A stretch of 64,000 nucleotides of DNA, from contig KE332515.1 of assembly GCA_000413015.1 (NCBI GenBank), positions 1,383,712 through 1,447,711 on the forward strand. Reading direction: 5' to 3'. Of this stretch, positions 61,505 to 64,000 are shown piece by piece. The position numbers were made by a program, and so were the translations under genes. Under the pieces are notes generated by a model. It worked only from the letters and a program-made list of their open reading frames with translations. It made no database searches and was not told where the DNA came from. The number at the start of each line of letters is the position of its first letter. The first letter of the stretch is position 1. Source of the stretch: Treponema socranskii subsp. paredis ATCC 35535 (GTDB lineage Bacteria; Spirochaetota; Spirochaetia; Treponematales; Treponemataceae).

Positions 61505-61604
61505 TTAAATTTCAATTTATTATACACGTAATCGGCGGCCTTTGTCAAAAAGTTTGAAAACGCCCGGCGATAGTGCGCCGTCATGCCGTCTCGTCTTCAG
61601 GATG
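61505..61604. other. Spacer before CRISPR array 2
   Basis: No gene is visible. Near 61545 the stretch GTCAAAAAGTTTGAAAA recurs from about 16015. Any promoter of the YD-repeat gene should be at the left edge. Confidence 0.4.
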
Positions 61605-62015
61605 GTTTTAATTTACGTACAAGCGAGGAAAAGGACGAAATCGAGCGTTCCCGCTTCGGCGGTTTTGATGCTTCAATTCACATTTCCGTGAGGGCGCGAC
61701 GGAAACGCCTGCGCGATACCGCCTGTCGGCAATATGTCGTCTCAATTCACGCCCTCTGAGGGAGCGACCCGCGCGCGTTTAATAATTTTCAAGGGGTGCA
61801 AGTTTCAATTCACGCTCCCGTAAGGGAGCGACACGGGACACTTGCCGCGACGGTTACGATTTGGCGGTTTCAATTCACGCTCCCGTAAGGGAGCGACGTG
61901 AACTTGCAAAAAAAGACATTACGAGCATCTGCGTTTCAATTCACGCTTCCGTGAGGAAGCGACAAGTTGCAAGGTCTGCATAGATGCGCCGTCCGCCGTT
62001 TCAATTCACGCTCCC
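61605..62015 (-). CRISPR. CRISPR array 2, type I-C-like
   Basis: Repeats lie at 61670-61700, 61739-61768, 61802-61832, 61867-61897 and 61933-61963. A strongly degenerate one is at 61605-61636, and a truncated one at 61998-62015. Spacers are 33-38 bases. On the minus strand the repeat begins GTCGCTCCC and ends TGAATTGAAAC. Degeneration increases to the left, the expected leader-distal end. The leader side is cut off where the htpG 3' end begins. No cas gene. Confidence 0.92.
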
Positions 62016-62026
62016 AGCGGGCGGAT

Positions 62027-64000
62027 CTATCTGCTCAAAAGATTGTTCATGCGCCTTACGAAGTCGGCGGGTTCTTTCAGCTCTTCGCCGCTCACGAGCA
62101 GCGCTTGATCGAGCAGCACAAAAGAAATATCGGCGATGCGTTCTTTGTCCTCGGTATCTTTGAGCTTTTGCACGATCGGATGATCGCCGTTCACTTCAAG
62201 GATCGGCTTTACATCGACGCCGGTCTGTCCCATCGCTTTCATCATGCGTTCCATTTGGAAGGACGGATCGTTTTCGTCGACGACGATGCACGACGGACTG
62301 TCCGAAAGGCGCTTGCTGAGTTTTACTTCTTTGACTTTGTCGCCGAGCGCTTCTTTAATTTTTTCGACGATCGGCTTGAATTCTTTTTCTTTTTTTTCGG
62401 CTTCGGCTTTATCGACGCCGAGTTCGTCGTCGCTGCCGGCTCTGTTTACCGATTTTAATTCGAAATCTTTGTATTTTCCGAGCGCGGGGATAACGATGTC
62501 CGCAATATCGCTTGCGATTATTAAAACTTCGAAACCTTTTTTCGTATACGCTTCGAGAAGCGGACTCGAACGGAGATTGTTTTCGTCCGTGCCGGTGATG
62601 TAGTAAATCGATTTTTGGCCGCTTTTCATGCGCTGCACGTAGTCCGCAAAACTCGTCCATTCGCCGGCAGTTTTATCCGCCGCATTTTGAGCGGAAGCGT
62701 TTGCCGCGCCCGCGTCTTTTTTTGCAACGTCTGCGTCTTTTCCGGCAGTATCCATATCGCTTGCACCGTCTTTTACATCCGGTTTATACGTCGTTTTAAA
62801 TCGTACGATTTCCGCAATTTCCGCGCGGTTTGCAAAATCGCCGTACAGACCTTCCATCATCGGACGGTTGAACTGCGCGATAAACGTATTCCATTTTTCG
62901 ATCGCCTTTTTTTCGGCGTCGGTCGGCTTTTCGCTTTTCCGCGCTTTATCGGCTTCATCTCCGAGTTTTTTGAATTCGCCGAGCAGTTTTTTTACCGACT
63001 GCGCTTTGATCGTTTCGAGGATGCGGTTTTGCTGCAGGATTTCGCGGCTCACGTTGAGCGGCAAATCTTCGCTGTCGATGATGCCGCGCACGAAACGGAG
63101 GTATGCCGGAAGCAGTTCGCGGTCGTCGTCGGTGATAAACACGCGCTTGACGTAGAGTTTTATGCCGCTTTTGTAGTCGGCTTGGTACATATCGAAGGGC
63201 GCGGTTTTCGGAACGTAAAAGAGCGTCGTATATTCCTGCGTACCTTCGGCATGCGTGTGGACATACATGAGCGGATCGTCGCCGTCGCGGCTCAACGTTT
63301 TATAGAATTCGTCGTAATCCGATTCTTTCAAATCGCTCTTCGATCGTTTCCACAGGGCGCTCGCGCTGTTTACCTGATCGACTTTATTTTCGCTCGACGT
63401 AACGTTACCCTTGTCGTCGTATTTGTTTTGCGTATAGTGAAGATAAATCGGAAAGGCGATATAGTCGCTGTATTTTTTAATAAGTTCTTCGATCTTCCAA
63501 CGGCTCGCGTATTCTTTGCTGTCGTCGTTTAAGTGCATGACGACGGCGGAACCGCAGCTTTCGCTTTTATCGAAACCGTATTTTTTCGCTTCTTCGCTGC
63601 CGCATGCGACTTCTTCGATATCGTACGAGTTCGTGCCGTCGCTCGACCAGTGCCAAATTTTTCCGGACGGATCGGCAGCTTTGCGTGTATATACGTCGAT
63701 TTTTTTTGCAGCCATAAACGCCGCATAAAAGCCGACGCCGAACTGTCCGATGAGCGCCGAATCTTTCGACGCCGCTTCGTTTAATTTTTCAAAAAACGCT
63801 TTCGTGCCGCTGCGCGCGATCGTGCCGAGGTTATCGGTCAAATCCTTATCGGTCATGCCGATGCCGGAGTCCCGCACGATAAGCACGCTTTCTTTACCCT
63901 CGTCCCCGCCTTCGAATGAAATGTCAATGCGCGGCGCAAAATGCACGTCTTTGAATGCGTCGTCGGATACGGTGAGGTATTTGAGTTTGTCGAGCGCGTC
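62027..64000 (-). CDS. htpG: Hsp90-family chaperone HtpG, 5' end outside window
   Basis: The frame runs to the window edge (ALDKLKYLTVSDDAFKDVHF), so the start lies beyond it. The N-terminal ATPase has DSGIGMTDKDL and GQFGVGFYAAFM. The middle domain has FYVPKTAPFDMYQADYKSG and RGIIDSEDLPLNVSREILQ. The C-terminal end is KEPADFVRRMNNLLSR. An alanine/aspartate-rich insert of about 40 residues (around DMDTAGKDADVAKKDAGAAN) interrupts the middle domain before WTSFADYVQRMK. It assists protein folding under stress. The gene end abuts CRISPR array 2. Confidence 0.96.
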   Translation of the reverse strand, partial: DALDKLKYLTVSDDAFKDVHFAPRIDISFEGGDEGKESVLIVRDSGIGMTDKDLTDNLGTIARSGTKAFFEKLNEAASKDSALIGQFGVGFYAAFMAAKKIDVYTRKAADPSGKIWHWSSDGTNSYDIEEVACGSEEAKKYGFDKSESCGSAVVMHLNDDSKEYASRWKIEELIKKYSDYIAFPIYLHYTQNKYDDKGNVTSSENKVDQVNSASALWKRSKSDLKESDYDEFYKTLSRDGDDPLMYVHTHAEGTQEYTTLFYVPKTAPFDMYQADYKSGIKLYVKRVFITDDDRELLPAYLRFVRGIIDSEDLPLNVSREILQQNRILETIKAQSVKKLLGEFKKLGDEADKARKSEKPTDAEKKAIEKWNTFIAQFNRPMMEGLYGDFANRAEIAEIVRFKTTYKPDVKDGASDMDTAGKDADVAKKDAGAANASAQNAADKTAGEWTSFADYVQRMKSGQKSIYYITGTDENNLRSSPLLEAYTKKGFEVLIIASDIADIVIPALGKYKDFELKSVNRAGSDDELGVDKAEAEKKEKEFKPIVEKIKEALGDKVKEVKLSKRLSDSPSCIVVDENDPSFQMERMMKAMGQTGVDVKPILEVNGDHPIVQKLKDTEDKERIADISFVLLDQALLVSGEELKEPADFVRRMNNLLSR

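Noticed and set aside
62615-63532. Plus-strand reading frame across htpG
   Set aside because: Antisense shadow of a clear chaperone gene.

Overview
The window looks like the chromosome of a treponeme-like spirochaete. This rests on gene content rather than a marker gene: TrkH/TrkA, a flavin-linked lipoprotein reductase, several lipoproteins with relaxed lipoboxes, an Hsp70-like/LysM membrane protein, a UgpC/MsmX-type orphan ABC ATPase and type I-C-like CRISPR repeats. Housekeeping stretches are moderately GC-rich. Two stretches are clearly AT-rich and look acquired: about 0.9-5.6 kb and about 28.2-49 kb.

Left end (1-7 kb): a probable defence or conflict island. It holds a 5'-truncated Abi_2/HEPN gene, then a minus-strand operon of a large membrane protein with an HNH-like motif, a 73-residue protein, a coiled-coil protein with two membrane segments and a CbbX/EccA-type AAA+ ATPase. 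A WYL-domain regulator lies beside it. The regulator's promoter has a G8 tract against the -10 box and a candidate operator that recurs upstream of a small secreted protein.

7-27.6 kb is mostly core metabolism and envelope: RNase HI, a lipoprotein phosphatase fused to a DUF62-type barrel, glutamate dehydrogenase, a phosphoglycerate-mutase-like enzyme, a VanY-like peptidase with a FAD oxidoreductase, an orphan sugar-ABC ATPase, a DUF4153-like protein, trkH-trkA, an ECF S component, an orphan adenine methyltransferase with a uracil-DNA glycosylase, a flavinylated lipoprotein reductase, and an AbgT-family transporter with an unusual N-terminal domain.

27.8-49 kb is the most unusual part. It opens with a decayed CRISPR array fused to a fragment of the htpG 3' end. 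There follow about fifteen displaced Rhs C-terminal toxin tails, nearly all on the minus strand, most of them coupled to the start of a small immunity-like gene. No full-length rhs gene is present. Many toxin parts are broken by stops or by frameshifts in poly-A runs, while the immunity-like genes are mostly intact. Compound intergenic repeats separate groups of cassettes, and short palindromic elements sit inside the Rhs core coding sequence. An initiator tRNA closes the region.

49-64 kb returns to core genes: a PrsW-like protease, shikimate kinase, SlyD-type isomerase, NifU-like scaffold, lytic transglycosylase, LysM protein, rubrerythrin, cardiolipin synthase, a YD-repeat secreted protein, a second and longer CRISPR array, and htpG, which runs off the window. 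Both CRISPR arrays end inside a repeat exactly where an htpG 3' end begins, so the 34 kb between them is bracketed by direct repeats. No cas gene, transposase or secretion apparatus for the toxins was found here.
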